A stretch of 64,000 nt of DNA from Clostridiales bacterium (GTDB lineage Bacteria > Bacillota > Clostridia > Christensenellales > Borkfalkiaceae): NCBI GenBank assembly GCA_015055655.1, contig SVHW01000003.1, positions 98,513 through 162,512 of the forward strand. The letters are read 5' to 3'. The notes beneath the pieces are model-generated. The model made no database searches and was not told the DNA's origin. It worked only from the letters and a program-made list of their open reading frames with translations. The position numbers and the translations under genes were made by a program. Positions 52,797-61,085 of the stretch are shown piece by piece (position 1 is the first letter of the stretch; each line of letters opens with the position of its first letter).

Positions 52797-53735
52797 ATGC
52801 GTTTACAACCGATACATATAGGGCATATAACGACGGAAAACAACGTGTTTCTTGCGCCTTTGGCAGGATATACGAACTATCCTTTTCGCCGTTTGGCAAA
52901 GGGATACGGCGCAGGGCTTTGTTATACGGAGATGGTCAGCGCGAAAGGCTTGAAATACGGCAACGAGAACACGGAAAATCTGTTGTACACAGACGAAAAC
53001 GAAGGGTTGGCGGCGGCGCAAATTTTCGGCAGCGACCCGTCGGTGATGCGCGCGGCGTGTGAAAACGCGGCGTTGGCGCAGTTTCCTATCGTCGATATCA
53101 ATATGGGTTGTCCTGTGCCGAAAATTTATAAAAACGGCGAAGGCAGCGCGTTGCTGGAAAACCCGTTATTGGCAGAAAAAATCGTGAGAGAGTGTGTGAA
53201 AAGCGGAAAGATAATTACCGTCAAATACCGTATCGGCGTGGATAAAGAGCATATTATCACGGCGGAATTTGCCAAGCGTATGGAAGGGGCTGGGGCAAGC
53301 CTTATCACCGTGCACGGACGGACGAAGGATAAAGTATACGCAGGGGAAGTGAATTATCAAGAGATAGCGGCAGCAAAAAGGGCGGTGAAAATCCCCGTGA
53401 TTGCCAACGGCGGCGTATTTTCCAAAGAAGACGCAGAAAAATTGCTGGAAGAAACGGGCACAGACGGCGTGATGGTGGCGCGCGCGGCGTTATTCCATCC
53501 GCAAATTTTTTGCGAGATAACGGGCGGAAAGACGGAAAGCAAGCGCGCGATGTTCGAAAGACAGCTTGCTTGGACGGCGGAACGCTTTGACGAGCGTTTC
53601 ACTACGGTGTTTATGCGAAAAATGGCGGCGTTTTACGTGAAAGGGGAGCGTGGCGCGTCGGCGTATAAAGAACGGTTGTTCGCCGCAAAAAACGCGGAAG
53701 AAATTGCAACGATTGTAAAAGAAATGTGGGATTGA
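52797..53735 (+). CDS. dusB: tRNA-dihydrouridine synthase (DusB type)
   Basis: A 312-aa flavoenzyme with LAPLAGYTNYPFRRL near residue 19, NMGCPVPK with the catalytic Cys near 102, TVHGRTKD near 167 and GGVFSKEDAEKLLEETGTDG. It reduces uridine in the tRNA D-loop. GGGGGCAGGT precedes the ATG, 22 nt after mazG, so it is probably in the same operon. Confidence 0.93.
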   Translation: MRLQPIHIGHITTENNVFLAPLAGYTNYPFRRLAKGYGAGLCYTEMVSAKGLKYGNENTENLLYTDENEGLAAAQIFGSDPSVMRAACENAALAQFPIVDINMGCPVPKIYKNGEGSALLENPLLAEKIVRECVKSGKIITVKYRIGVDKEHIITAEFAKRMEGAGASLITVHGRTKDKVYAGEVNYQEIAAAKRAVKIPVIANGGVFSKEDAEKLLEETGTDGVMVARAALFHPQIFCEITGGKTESKRAMFERQLAWTAERFDERFTTVFMRKMAAFYVKGERGASAYKERLFAAKNAEEIATIVKEMWD

Positions 53736-53760
53736 GAGACGTTCGTCTCTCTTTTTCTTT
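53733..53760 (+). terminator. Terminator after dus
   Basis: AGAGACG/CGTCTCT followed by CTTTTTCTTTTT, directly at the stop codon. Confidence 0.85.
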
Positions 53761-53789
53761 TTGTAGGGAGCTTGTCAAAAGAAAAGGTA

Positions 53790-53818
53790 TTGACAAACGC
53801 GCGTGGGCGTGTTATAAT
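53790..53818 (+). promoter_or_regulatory. Consensus promoter of the sugar dehydratase gene
   Basis: Perfect TTGACA, 17 nt, TATAAT. The ~45-nt leader holds the hairpin ACCGTCC/GGACGGT (53840-53859). Confidence 0.88.
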
Positions 53819-53870
53819 GGGAAAAACGTCAATAAAAGGACCGTCCTTATAGGACGGTTTGGATAGAGAT

Positions 53871-55769
53871 ATGAGCGAAAGAAGCGTTAAATTTTTGCAT
53901 AGACTTTGTTTGATAATCGCAGACGTGTTTGCCGTGACGATAGCGGCGGCGTTTGCGTATTTTTGCACGGTGGCAGGGGCGAAACTGACGACGGCGATAT
54001 GGCTTTGGTGGGCGGTAAACGTTGCGGCTGGCGTGCTGATTCTTCTTGCGTACAATCTTTACAACGTCGTTTTCTCCACCGTAGGCTTGCCGGAGCTGGC
54101 AAAAGGCGTGATTGCGTCTGCAACGTTGGGGATAGGAAACGTCGCGTTTGCGTTGATAACGAAAGACGCGCATATCACGATAGCAACGGCGTGCGTATAT
54201 ACGTTGACGTTGTTTTGTTTGACGTCTGCTATCCGTTTGCAGAAACGTTTTTTACGCTATTGTAAGCGGGTGTTTGCGGAAAAGGGAACGCGCAAGGTAC
54301 GCGTAATGATTGTCGGCGGCGGCGCGGCAGGCGTGGCGTTGATTAAAGAAATGCAGGATTCGGAAAAGAGCACGTACAAGCCCGTTTGTATTGCCGACGA
54401 CGATTTTGAAAAGCGCGGCAAAGCGGTGCGCGGGGTAAAAATCGGCGGAAATACGTACGAAGTAAAACGTTTGGTGACGGAATACGGCGTACAAGAGATA
54501 TTCGTCACGATGCCTTCCGCTGATAAAAAGGCGCTTAGTGAAATCGTGAAACGCTGTCAAGAGTGCAACTGCCCCGTTAAGATTTTGCCCGGGATTTACC
54601 AAATGGCAAACGGCGAAGTGACGATAGCGAAACTCCGTCAAGTGGACGTGCAAGATTTATTGGGCAGAGAGCAGGTACGCGTTAATCTCGACGAGATTAT
54701 GGGGTACATAGAAAACAAAGTGGTGCTTGTAACGGGTGGTGGCGGCTCTATCGGGAGCGAGCTTTGTCGGCAAATTGCCACGCATAAACCGCAGACGTTG
54801 ATTATTCTGGATATATACGAGAACAACGCGTACGAGATAGAGCAGGAATTAAAACGCGCCAACCCTGCGTTGCATTTATTGACGTTGATTGCCAGCGTGC
54901 GGGATAGGGATAAAATGCGTGACGTGTTCGATAAATACCGTCCGCAAATCGTTTTCCACGCCGCGGCGCATAAACACGTGCCGTTGATGGAAACCAGCCC
55001 GAACGAAGCGGTGAAAAATAACGTGTTCGGTACGTTGAACGTGGCGCAATGCGCAGACGAATTCGGCGTAGAAACGTTCGTGCAGATTTCCACCGATAAA
55101 GCGGTGAACCCGACGAATATTATGGGCGCAACCAAACGGATTTGCGAAATGATTATTCAAACGATAGGGCGACATAGCAAAAACACCAATTTCGTTGCCG
55201 TGCGGTTTGGGAACGTGTTAGGTTCTAACGGTTCGGTAATTCCCTTATTCAAAAAGCAAATTGCAGAGGGCGGGCCTTTGACGGTAACGCACAAAGATAT
55301 TATACGGTATTTTATGACGATACCCGAGGCAGTTTCTTTGGTGTTGCAAGCCGGCGCGTACGCCAAGGGCGGGCAAATCTTCGTGCTGGATATGGGCGAA
55401 CCCGTACGCATTTACGATTTGGCGTATAACCTTATTAAACTTTCCGGATTCGAGCCGAACGTGGATATTGATATCGTTTGTACGGGCTTGCGGCCAGGAG
55501 AGAAATTGTACGAAGAACGCCTTATGGAAGAAGAGGGCTTGCAAAAGACGGAAAACGGATTGATTAGCATCGCCAAGCCGATAGAACTTGACGAAAAGAA
55601 ACTTTGGGATATGCTGGACAAGTTGCGCGACGAGGCGTACGGGGAATTGGAGAACGTAAAAGGAACAGTGAAAGAACTCGTGCCCACGTACACCATTGAT
55701 AAACGTAACAGCGTAGCGGAAGCGTTGCATATCGTAGAACAGATAAAAGACGAAACGCAAGTAGGTTAA
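53871..55769 (+). CDS. Membrane-bound nucleotide-sugar 4,6-dehydratase (CapD/PglF family)
   Basis: A 632-aa protein: four N-terminal membrane helices (~10-120), a first Rossmann domain (VMIVGGGAAGVALIKEM near residue 145), then the catalytic SDR domain (VVLVTGGGGSIGSELCRQI near 285) with the characteristic NIMGATKRICEM, where Met replaces the usual SDR Tyr. Such enzymes convert UDP-GlcNAc to a 4-keto-6-deoxy sugar for surface glycans or protein glycosylation. An in-frame TTG at 53859 is an alternative start. No other glycan genes adjoin it. Confidence 0.88.
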   Translation: MSERSVKFLHRLCLIIADVFAVTIAAAFAYFCTVAGAKLTTAIWLWWAVNVAAGVLILLAYNLYNVVFSTVGLPELAKGVIASATLGIGNVAFALITKDAHITIATACVYTLTLFCLTSAIRLQKRFLRYCKRVFAEKGTRKVRVMIVGGGAAGVALIKEMQDSEKSTYKPVCIADDDFEKRGKAVRGVKIGGNTYEVKRLVTEYGVQEIFVTMPSADKKALSEIVKRCQECNCPVKILPGIYQMANGEVTIAKLRQVDVQDLLGREQVRVNLDEIMGYIENKVVLVTGGGGSIGSELCRQIATHKPQTLIILDIYENNAYEIEQELKRANPALHLLTLIASVRDRDKMRDVFDKYRPQIVFHAAAHKHVPLMETSPNEAVKNNVFGTLNVAQCADEFGVETFVQISTDKAVNPTNIMGATKRICEMIIQTIGRHSKNTNFVAVRFGNVLGSNGSVIPLFKKQIAEGGPLTVTHKDIIRYFMTIPEAVSLVLQAGAYAKGGQIFVLDMGEPVRIYDLAYNLIKLSGFEPNVDIDIVCTGLRPGEKLYEERLMEEEGLQKTENGLISIAKPIELDEKKLWDMLDKLRDEAYGELENVKGTVKELVPTYTIDKRNSVAEALHIVEQIKDETQVG

Positions 55770-55775
55770 CGGGCG

Positions 55776-55817
55776 TGAAAAAACAGCCAAGCGGCACGCC
55801 GCTTGGCTGTTTTTTAT
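55776..55817. terminator. Bidirectional terminator
   Basis: A 15-bp perfect stem, AAACAGCCAAGCGGC with its complement, between converging genes, with A and T runs on the two sides. Confidence 0.88.
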
Positions 55818-55832
55818 GAAAAATTTTCGTTG

Positions 55833-56426
55833 TTAAACGGTTTCCTTGTTCGTTTTTGTCGCAACGAATCCCTTTAACGGGGGGAAGAAATTGCGCACCG
55901 TTTTTATGCTATACAAAGCGGAAACAAGCAACACCGCGCAGGTGATACAACACGCGGCTTGCAAGGCGTTTCCCACGACGTTGGGGAGCGCGCCGAAAAC
56001 GCCGTATAAAACGCACTCGAAACAAAAATAACCGATAATCATAATCAGTTCGCCAAGGAGGGCGGAAAGGATACGGGGGAGAAAATCCAAACGCTGTTTT
56101 TTAATCAGCGTTTTAAAAAACCAACACGAAAGGCAGGCGATAAGCGCAACCAAACCTTTCACGAAGAAGGTTACGGGCGCGTATAAGGCGTAGCCTAAAA
56201 ATAAATCCCCAAGCGCGCTGCCAACGGCTGCGGCAATTACGCCGTAGATAGGGCCTAAGCACCACGCGGAAAGAAGCACGAAAACGTCGCCCGTGTTAAA
56301 ATATCCCGACGCGGGTAAAGGGATGGTGATAATCACCGTCGCGACGCAGCACAAGGCGGCAAAAAGCGCCGTAAACGTCAATCTTTTGGCAATAGACATA
56401 CCTTTTAATGAGATAAGTTTGTGCAT
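55833..56426 (-). CDS. ECF transporter S component
   Basis: A 197-aa protein with five to six membrane helices and the S-component pattern LPASGYFNTGDVFVLLSAW then GSALGDLFLGYALYAP. It is a vitamin-uptake substrate subunit of the group covering pantothenate, thiamine-precursor and similar substrates; the ligand cannot be fixed. GCGAGG lies 8 nt before the ATG. The shared EcfA/T module is not nearby. Confidence 0.78.
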   Translation of the reverse strand: MHKLISLKGMSIAKRLTFTALFAALCCVATVIITIPLPASGYFNTGDVFVLLSAWCLGPIYGVIAAAVGSALGDLFLGYALYAPVTFFVKGLVALIACLSCWFFKTLIKKQRLDFLPRILSALLGELIMIIGYFCFECVLYGVFGALPNVVGNALQAACCITCAVLLVSALYSIKTVRNFFPPLKGFVATKTNKETV

Positions 56427-56463
56427 AGATTATACCTCGCGTCTGCGTGAAAATTATAAATTA

Positions 56464-56493
56464 AGTATAATCTTTTCCTTCTTGCGTTGTCAA
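56464..56493 (-). promoter_or_regulatory. Sigma-A promoter of the ECF S component gene
   Basis: TTGACA, 18 nt, TATACT on the minus strand, with a leader too short (~35 nt) for most riboswitches. Confidence 0.7.
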
Positions 56494-56532
56494 GGATTTT
56501 TTGCGATAAAAATATGTTTTTTTTATAAACAA

Positions 56533-57510
56533 TCAGGCGCGAAACGGTTTGACGCACTCGCCCGTGGCGGCGCTTTGAAAAATGACGAAAAAGCCGCGTT
56601 CTCCGTGAAAGACGTCGTGGGGGACGAAGGCGCAAACGTCCTTAATTTCTTCGGGCGGCGTATCGCCGTTTTGCGCGGCAAGCGCATAGCAGATATAACG
56701 CGCCTTCCCGTCCTCGTAGATAACGCCTACGAGATATTGCGGATTTTCCTCGTCGCCTTTGACGCGCACCCACTCGCTACACGAAAATGCGCCGCGGAGC
56801 GTGTCGTCTTTGGGGTATTTGTGCAACAGCTCGTCAATTTCCGTCTTTACGGAGCGATAATACCCGTCCGTGTCGGTTGTAAACGGGTGGCGTACGTCTT
56901 CATTATCCGCATTTTCCGTAGCGTCAGCCCTTGCTTTTTCGTCCTGTTTTTGATTTGCGCTTTCAACGTGTGCATTTTGGATAGTTTCTTGAAACAGCTC
57001 TTGTCCACGCGGTTGCTCCTTGTAATAATTTTCTTTTGCCAAACGTTCGTCGTTGTACGTTTGTCCGTTTTCCAAATCGGTGTTTTCCGCCGAAGCGGCG
57101 GCGTAAGAGAGGGACGGGGGCGGATTTTTAGAAAATGCGCGGGGTATGGTTGCGGCGAGTATTTTTTTCCAATCGTAAGACGCGTTTCCGTTGACGCCGT
57201 AGGCGATGGGCAAAACGTCCGTTTTGACAAAGCAAATCACGGCGCAAAACCCTTGTTCCAGCTCCATATCCGTCAAGATATTAAACAGGCTTTTGCCGCG
57301 TAGCGCCAACATTTCCGTTTTTCCAAAGCTGTCGGCAAGCAGACAGTAATATTCCCCCGAAGAGAGTGGTGCAAAGTTGATAATCGATACTTCTACGGCG
57401 AGGTTTTTGCCGTATTGTTCAATTTTGACCAGTCCGGAAAGCGTTTTTCCGTCCCCTGAAAAACCCTGTTTGATTTGGCGTAAGATACACATCTTTTTGA
57501 CGTAATGCAT
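56533..57510 (-). CDS. Unrecognised two-domain protein with polar linker
   Basis: A 325-aa soluble protein I cannot assign. The N-terminal ~125 residues look like a compact beta-rich domain (CILRQIKQGFSGDGKTLSG, YYCLLADSFGKTEML). Residues ~135-210 are an Asn/Glu/Gln-rich linker. The C-terminal ~100 residues form a second domain (FSCSEWVRVKGDEENPQYLVG) ending VKPFRA. No signal peptide or membrane segment. GGGAG precedes the ATG. Monocistronic. Confidence 0.6.
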   Translation of the reverse strand: MHYVKKMCILRQIKQGFSGDGKTLSGLVKIEQYGKNLAVEVSIINFAPLSSGEYYCLLADSFGKTEMLALRGKSLFNILTDMELEQGFCAVICFVKTDVLPIAYGVNGNASYDWKKILAATIPRAFSKNPPPSLSYAAASAENTDLENGQTYNDERLAKENYYKEQPRGQELFQETIQNAHVESANQKQDEKARADATENADNEDVRHPFTTDTDGYYRSVKTEIDELLHKYPKDDTLRGAFSCSEWVRVKGDEENPQYLVGVIYEDGKARYICYALAAQNGDTPPEEIKDVCAFVPHDVFHGERGFFVIFQSAATGECVKPFRA

Positions 57511-57646
57511 TTTTCTCCCTCCAAGAGAATATATTCTGTAAAGAGTATATCGTAACGCATAGCGTTAAAATCGGGGGAGTTTTGCCTTTTTATTGGGGAT
57601 TATGGGGAAAAATTCACAAAAAACACGCAAAAATCGAAATTAGATA

Positions 57647-57675
57647 TTGACGGAAAACGTTTTTTCGCGTATAAT
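57647..57675 (+). promoter_or_regulatory. Promoter of the vanZ-popT-comFC operon, near-leaderless
   Basis: TTGACG, 17 nt, TATAAT, ending 9 nt before the ATG at 57685. Confidence 0.75.
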
Positions 57676-57684
57676 AATAACGTT

Positions 57685-58260
57685 ATGAAAAAGATGAAGG
57701 CAAAATGGCAAAGCGTAACCTTGCGCGCCGTGCTGACGGCGGCGTGTTTGGGGATGATTGGTTGGATTTTTTCCAATTCTCTGCAAACGGCAGAAGCTTC
57801 CACCGAACAAAGCGCAGGGTTTATGGATACGTTACAACGTTTTTTCGCTTGGCTTGCGCCCAATTCTTTCATTGCGACGGCAACGGGCAAGGATTACGAT
57901 AGGTTACATACTATCGTGCGCGTTTTGGCGCATTTTTGCGAGTTTGCGCTGCTGGGGGCGTTGCTCGTTTGGTGCTATCGCTCCTATACGAAGAAACGGA
58001 TTTGGCTGCTGTTGCCGCTGGCGTGTATCGTACTCGTGCCTATCACGGACGAGTTGTTGCAATTTTTCACCGACGGGCGCGCGTGGGAGATAACCGACGT
58101 ATTCACGGACGTTTCAGGGGGAATATGCGGCGGTTCGTTTGCCTTGTTTACGATATGGCTGACGGAAACAATCGTTAGAAAAAGAAAGGCGAAAAAGGAA
58201 AAGAAAGGAGAAGAAAATGGGGCAGGACAGCTTGGAAGTAGCGTTGATAAAATACAATAA
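57685..58260 (+). CDS. VanZ family membrane protein
   Basis: A 191-aa protein with four membrane helices and the VanZ pattern: FSNSLQTAEAS near residue 30, VRVLAHFCEFALLGALLVW near 78 and TDELLQFFTDGRAWEITDVFTDVSGG near 120. VanZ proteins are linked to low-level teicoplanin resistance, but the mechanism is unclear. No Shine-Dalgarno; likely leaderless. Its last 44 nt overlap popT in another frame, so its Lys/Glu-rich tail is partly dictated by that overlap. Confidence 0.83.
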   Translation: MKKMKAKWQSVTLRAVLTAACLGMIGWIFSNSLQTAEASTEQSAGFMDTLQRFFAWLAPNSFIATATGKDYDRLHTIVRVLAHFCEFALLGALLVWCYRSYTKKRIWLLLPLACIVLVPITDELLQFFTDGRAWEITDVFTDVSGGICGGSFALFTIWLTETIVRKRKAKKEKKGEENGAGQLGSSVDKIQ

Positions 58261-59191
58261 AAAGACGTGGTGCAAAAGCGGTTTGCTCGGCGTATTCATC
58301 GGGCTTGCGGTAATCGTGCCTGGGATAAGCGGTTCTACGGCGGCAATTATATTTAAGTTGTACGACCAGCTTTTGTACGCCATCAGCAACCTGTTCAAAA
58401 AGTTCAAACGCTGTTTTATTTTCCTGTTGCCGATACTTATCGGTATCGTGGTAGGCGTCGTCGGTGGATTTATCGCAATTAAGAGATTGTTAGAACTGAT
58501 TCCTTTCGCTGTCGTCTGTTTATTTGCAGGGCTGATGACGGGCGCAACGCCTGCGGTGAAAGACGAAATTAAAGAGGTGAAATATAACGTCAAAAGGGTA
58601 TCGTTTTTTTGCTTGGGCTTGATAATCCCCGTGGCGATGGGCGCAATGTCTGCCATTTTAAGCATTCGCGGCGGTACGCTCAATCAAGACCCGTTTGTTT
58701 CCGTGGCGTGGTGGCAGCCGATTTTAGGCGTTATCTTTGGCGCGTTCGTAGGGTTGACGCAAATTATGCCCGGGCTTTCCGCCAGCGCGTTTATGATGGC
58801 GGTGGGTTGGTTTACCACTATCGTTGAGAGTATTTCTTTGACGTATTGGCAAAGCAATCCGCAAATTTTCATCATCTACGGCAGTTTGATTGTCGGTTTT
58901 TTCGCGGGTATCTTTTGCTTTTCAAAACTGCTTACGAAATTGTTGAATAATCATAGAAACACGATGTACACCCTTATATTCGGGCTTTCCATCGGCTCGA
59001 TTTTGGCGATGTTCTGCAACAGCGATATCGTCGAGGTATACTACGCTTGGAAAACGGCGGAGACGGGTGCAATCGTCTTGAACGCCGTGCTGGGCGCGGC
59101 GCTGTTTATCGGCGGCGCAATCGGCGCGTATATGCTCGTCCGTTATCAACGCAAAAAGGACGCGGAAACAACGAAAACCGCGCAGGAATAA
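58217..59191 (+). CDS. popT: DUF368 protein, PopT-type undecaprenyl-phosphate translocase
   Basis: A 324-aa protein with about eight membrane helices and the DUF368 hallmarks IVPGISGSTAAIIF near residue 33 and GLTQIMPGLSASAFMM near 178, arranged as an inverted-repeat-like pair. DUF368 (PopT) proteins return undecaprenyl phosphate to the inner face of the membrane. AAAGGAGAAG inside the vanZ gene precedes its ATG. It overlaps comFC by one nucleotide. Confidence 0.88.
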   Translation: MGQDSLEVALIKYNKKTWCKSGLLGVFIGLAVIVPGISGSTAAIIFKLYDQLLYAISNLFKKFKRCFIFLLPILIGIVVGVVGGFIAIKRLLELIPFAVVCLFAGLMTGATPAVKDEIKEVKYNVKRVSFFCLGLIIPVAMGAMSAILSIRGGTLNQDPFVSVAWWQPILGVIFGAFVGLTQIMPGLSASAFMMAVGWFTTIVESISLTYWQSNPQIFIIYGSLIVGFFAGIFCFSKLLTKLLNNHRNTMYTLIFGLSIGSILAMFCNSDIVEVYYAWKTAETGAIVLNAVLGAALFIGGAIGAYMLVRYQRKKDAETTKTAQE

Positions 59192-59949
59192 TGACTTTTT
59201 TCGAGAAATGCCTGAAAAAATTGCGAAAAGCAAGCGGTAAACACGGTTATACGTGTGATAGTTGCGGCGCGGAATTGTTTGATTATCCTACGATACGGCT
59301 TTGTGAAGAGTGCGAGGCCCGTATCGAAAGAAACGATGGGAAAGTCTGCGAAAAATGCGGCAGAAAAACGGTGGCAGACGGGGTATGCTCCACCTGTAAA
59401 GACAATCTTCCTACGTTTACGTACGGCGTATCGCCGTTCGTTTATCGCGCGGAAACGGCTGCGCTTGTCAACCGTATTAAAAATGGAAACCGCCGCCTTG
59501 CTTTTTATTTCGGCGAGCAAATGACGGCGGCTTTTTTGCGCCGTTTTCCTATCGAGAGTTTGGCGGCGGAAGAAATATTGATTGTGCCCGTGCCGTTATC
59601 GAAAGAAAAACGTCGGGAGAGGGGTTATAATCAAGCGGAGGAAATTGCGGAAGCGCTGTTCGATTGTCTACGCGCGCAGGGAGTAAACGCGTCGTTGGAC
59701 GCAGACGTATTGTATAAGAAAAGGGACGCGGAACAGCAAAAACATTTGGGCGTAACCAAGCGTCGGGAAAACGCCGTTGGCGCGTATCATTTACATAAAC
59801 GAAAACTTTGCCAAGGGAAAACGGTGCTGCTCGTGGACGATATTTTAACGACGGGCGCAACGGGCAGCGCTTGCGCCAAGCCGATAGCAACTGCCGGAGC
59901 AAAAACGGTGATATTGCTCACCGTCGCGTCCTTGCCGGAACGTAAATAA
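59191..59949 (+). CDS. comFC: ComF family protein (ComFC), phosphoribosyltransferase fold
   Basis: A 252-aa protein: N-terminal zinc-binding cysteines (CDSCG, CEEC, CEKCG, CSTC) within the first 65 residues, then a PRT-like domain with ERGYNQAEEIA near 145 and the PRPP loop VLLVDDILTTGAT near 212. ComFC is needed for DNA uptake in competent bacteria; its broader role is unclear. The ATG overlaps the popT stop as TAATG. Confidence 0.9.
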   Translation: MTFFEKCLKKLRKASGKHGYTCDSCGAELFDYPTIRLCEECEARIERNDGKVCEKCGRKTVADGVCSTCKDNLPTFTYGVSPFVYRAETAALVNRIKNGNRRLAFYFGEQMTAAFLRRFPIESLAAEEILIVPVPLSKEKRRERGYNQAEEIAEALFDCLRAQGVNASLDADVLYKKRDAEQQKHLGVTKRRENAVGAYHLHKRKLCQGKTVLLVDDILTTGATGSACAKPIATAGAKTVILLTVASLPERK

Positions 59950-59952
59950 TTT

Positions 59953-60768
59953 TTAAACAAACCGCCTTGTTTCGATGTAGAAAGCCCATCGCGAGGCGGT
60001 CATTTTTTCTATCCGCGCGTAATCGGTGGCGGTGTGCAGAATATAATTATCCCCAAGATAAATTGCTACGTGTCCCACGCGTTCTATTCCGGAAAGATGT
60101 TTACGGCTTTCGTTGGTGAAATAGATGCAATCCCCGCGCCGCAAATCGCTTTTCGGCACGTACGTTCCCTGTTTTACCTGCGTACGGGTAGTCACTTGCA
60201 ACGTTTTGCCTGCGCCTTTATAAAAAACGTACTGAACGAGGGACGAACAATCAAATTTTTGCGTGGTAAAGCCGCTTAACATATTCCCTTTCCCGTCGTG
60301 TAAGCGTACGGCGCCGTACACGTACGGCACGCCAAGCAGTTTGTATCCTTCGTCTAATACGCTTTCCACGCTGTTCGTGTCTTTTTTCAAAGAAAAAACC
60401 GTGCAGTAGGCGGCGGATATATATACCGTTTTTCCGCGATAATACGTTTGATACCAGTTGCCGTGTTTTTCCGTAACGGCGTAAATTTCACCTTTTTTCG
60501 CGTTGCCGACGACGGAATACGAAGTTCCTGCGCCTGCGCGTAAATTCACGCTGTCGCCCGTGCAACGTATGTATTCAACCGTTTTCGCGACGGGTGGCGG
60601 CGTAGGCGCGATTTCTTCCACGTCTTCGCCGCCTTCTTCTTCCGCAGGGGGCGTAGTTTCTGCCGTTGGCGGCGTGGTAGGCGGCGCGTCTTCGTTTGCG
60701 CAGCTTGCCGCCGTGGGGACGAGAAAAGCCGCTATCATAAGCGCAAGTAAAAATTTTTTTCTTTTCAT
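59953..60768 (-). CDS. NlpC/P60 lipoprotein with SH3 domain
   Basis: A 271-aa cell-wall hydrolase. It has a signal peptide with lipobox AASC near residue 23, a Pro/Glu/Thr-rich linker (~27-62), an SH3_3 domain (~70-125, NLRAGAGTSYSVVG) and an NlpC/P60 domain with the catalytic Cys in KFDCSSLVQYV near 173 and His in VGHVAIYLGD near 233. It should cleave D-Glu-diaminopimelate peptide bonds. AAAAGGAGC precedes the ATG. A parS-like site lies in its leader. Confidence 0.92.
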   Translation of the reverse strand: MKRKKFLLALMIAAFLVPTAASCANEDAPPTTPPTAETTPPAEEEGGEDVEEIAPTPPPVAKTVEYIRCTGDSVNLRAGAGTSYSVVGNAKKGEIYAVTEKHGNWYQTYYRGKTVYISAAYCTVFSLKKDTNSVESVLDEGYKLLGVPYVYGAVRLHDGKGNMLSGFTTQKFDCSSLVQYVFYKGAGKTLQVTTRTQVKQGTYVPKSDLRRGDCIYFTNESRKHLSGIERVGHVAIYLGDNYILHTATDYARIEKMTASRWAFYIETRRFV

Positions 60769-60803
60769 AATAATGCTCCTTTTAACGTAAATCGTTTCGT
60801 GTT

Positions 60804-60819
60804 TGTTTCCCGTGAAACA
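60804..60819. promoter_or_regulatory. parS-like site
   Basis: TGTTTCCCGTGAAACA differs from the ParB-binding parS sequence TGTTTCACGTGAAACA at one central position. It lies in the leader between the NlpC promoter and its gene, ~45 kb from the predicted oriC. Confidence 0.65.
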
Positions 60820-60845
60820 GTAGACAAAAACAAAACTATACGTCT

Positions 60846-60875
60846 ATTATACCGTTGGCAAAAATACGGGGGCAA
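60846..60875 (-). promoter_or_regulatory. Promoter of the NlpC/P60 gene
   Basis: TTGCCC, 18 nt, TATAAT on the minus strand; the leader of ~75 nt contains the parS-like site. Confidence 0.6.
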
Positions 60876-61020
60876 GCCAACCGACGGGGCAAAAAAATGG
60901 CAATTCTGCCAAAAAAAAGGAAGAGAGGGAAAAAGCGGAAAAAAAGAAGAAAAAATCGCTTTCCATTTCCAAAATACGGCAAGGGAGTAAAAATTTTTTC
61001 CTATGCATAGCGGTGCTTAC
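60876..61020. other. Non-coding gap with no further signal
   Basis: This A/G-rich stretch between the divergent NlpC and PHP promoters contains no gene, hairpin or repeat that I can support. Confidence 0.5.
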
Positions 61021-61049
61021 TTGCGAAACGAGGGAAAGTATGATATAAT
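61021..61049 (+). promoter_or_regulatory. Sigma-A promoter of the PHP phosphatase operon
   Basis: TTGCGA, 17 nt, TATAAT, 36 nt upstream of the gene. Confidence 0.7.
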
Positions 61050-61085
61050 ACAAGCATAGCAAACGATAGGAAGAGAAAAAGAGAA

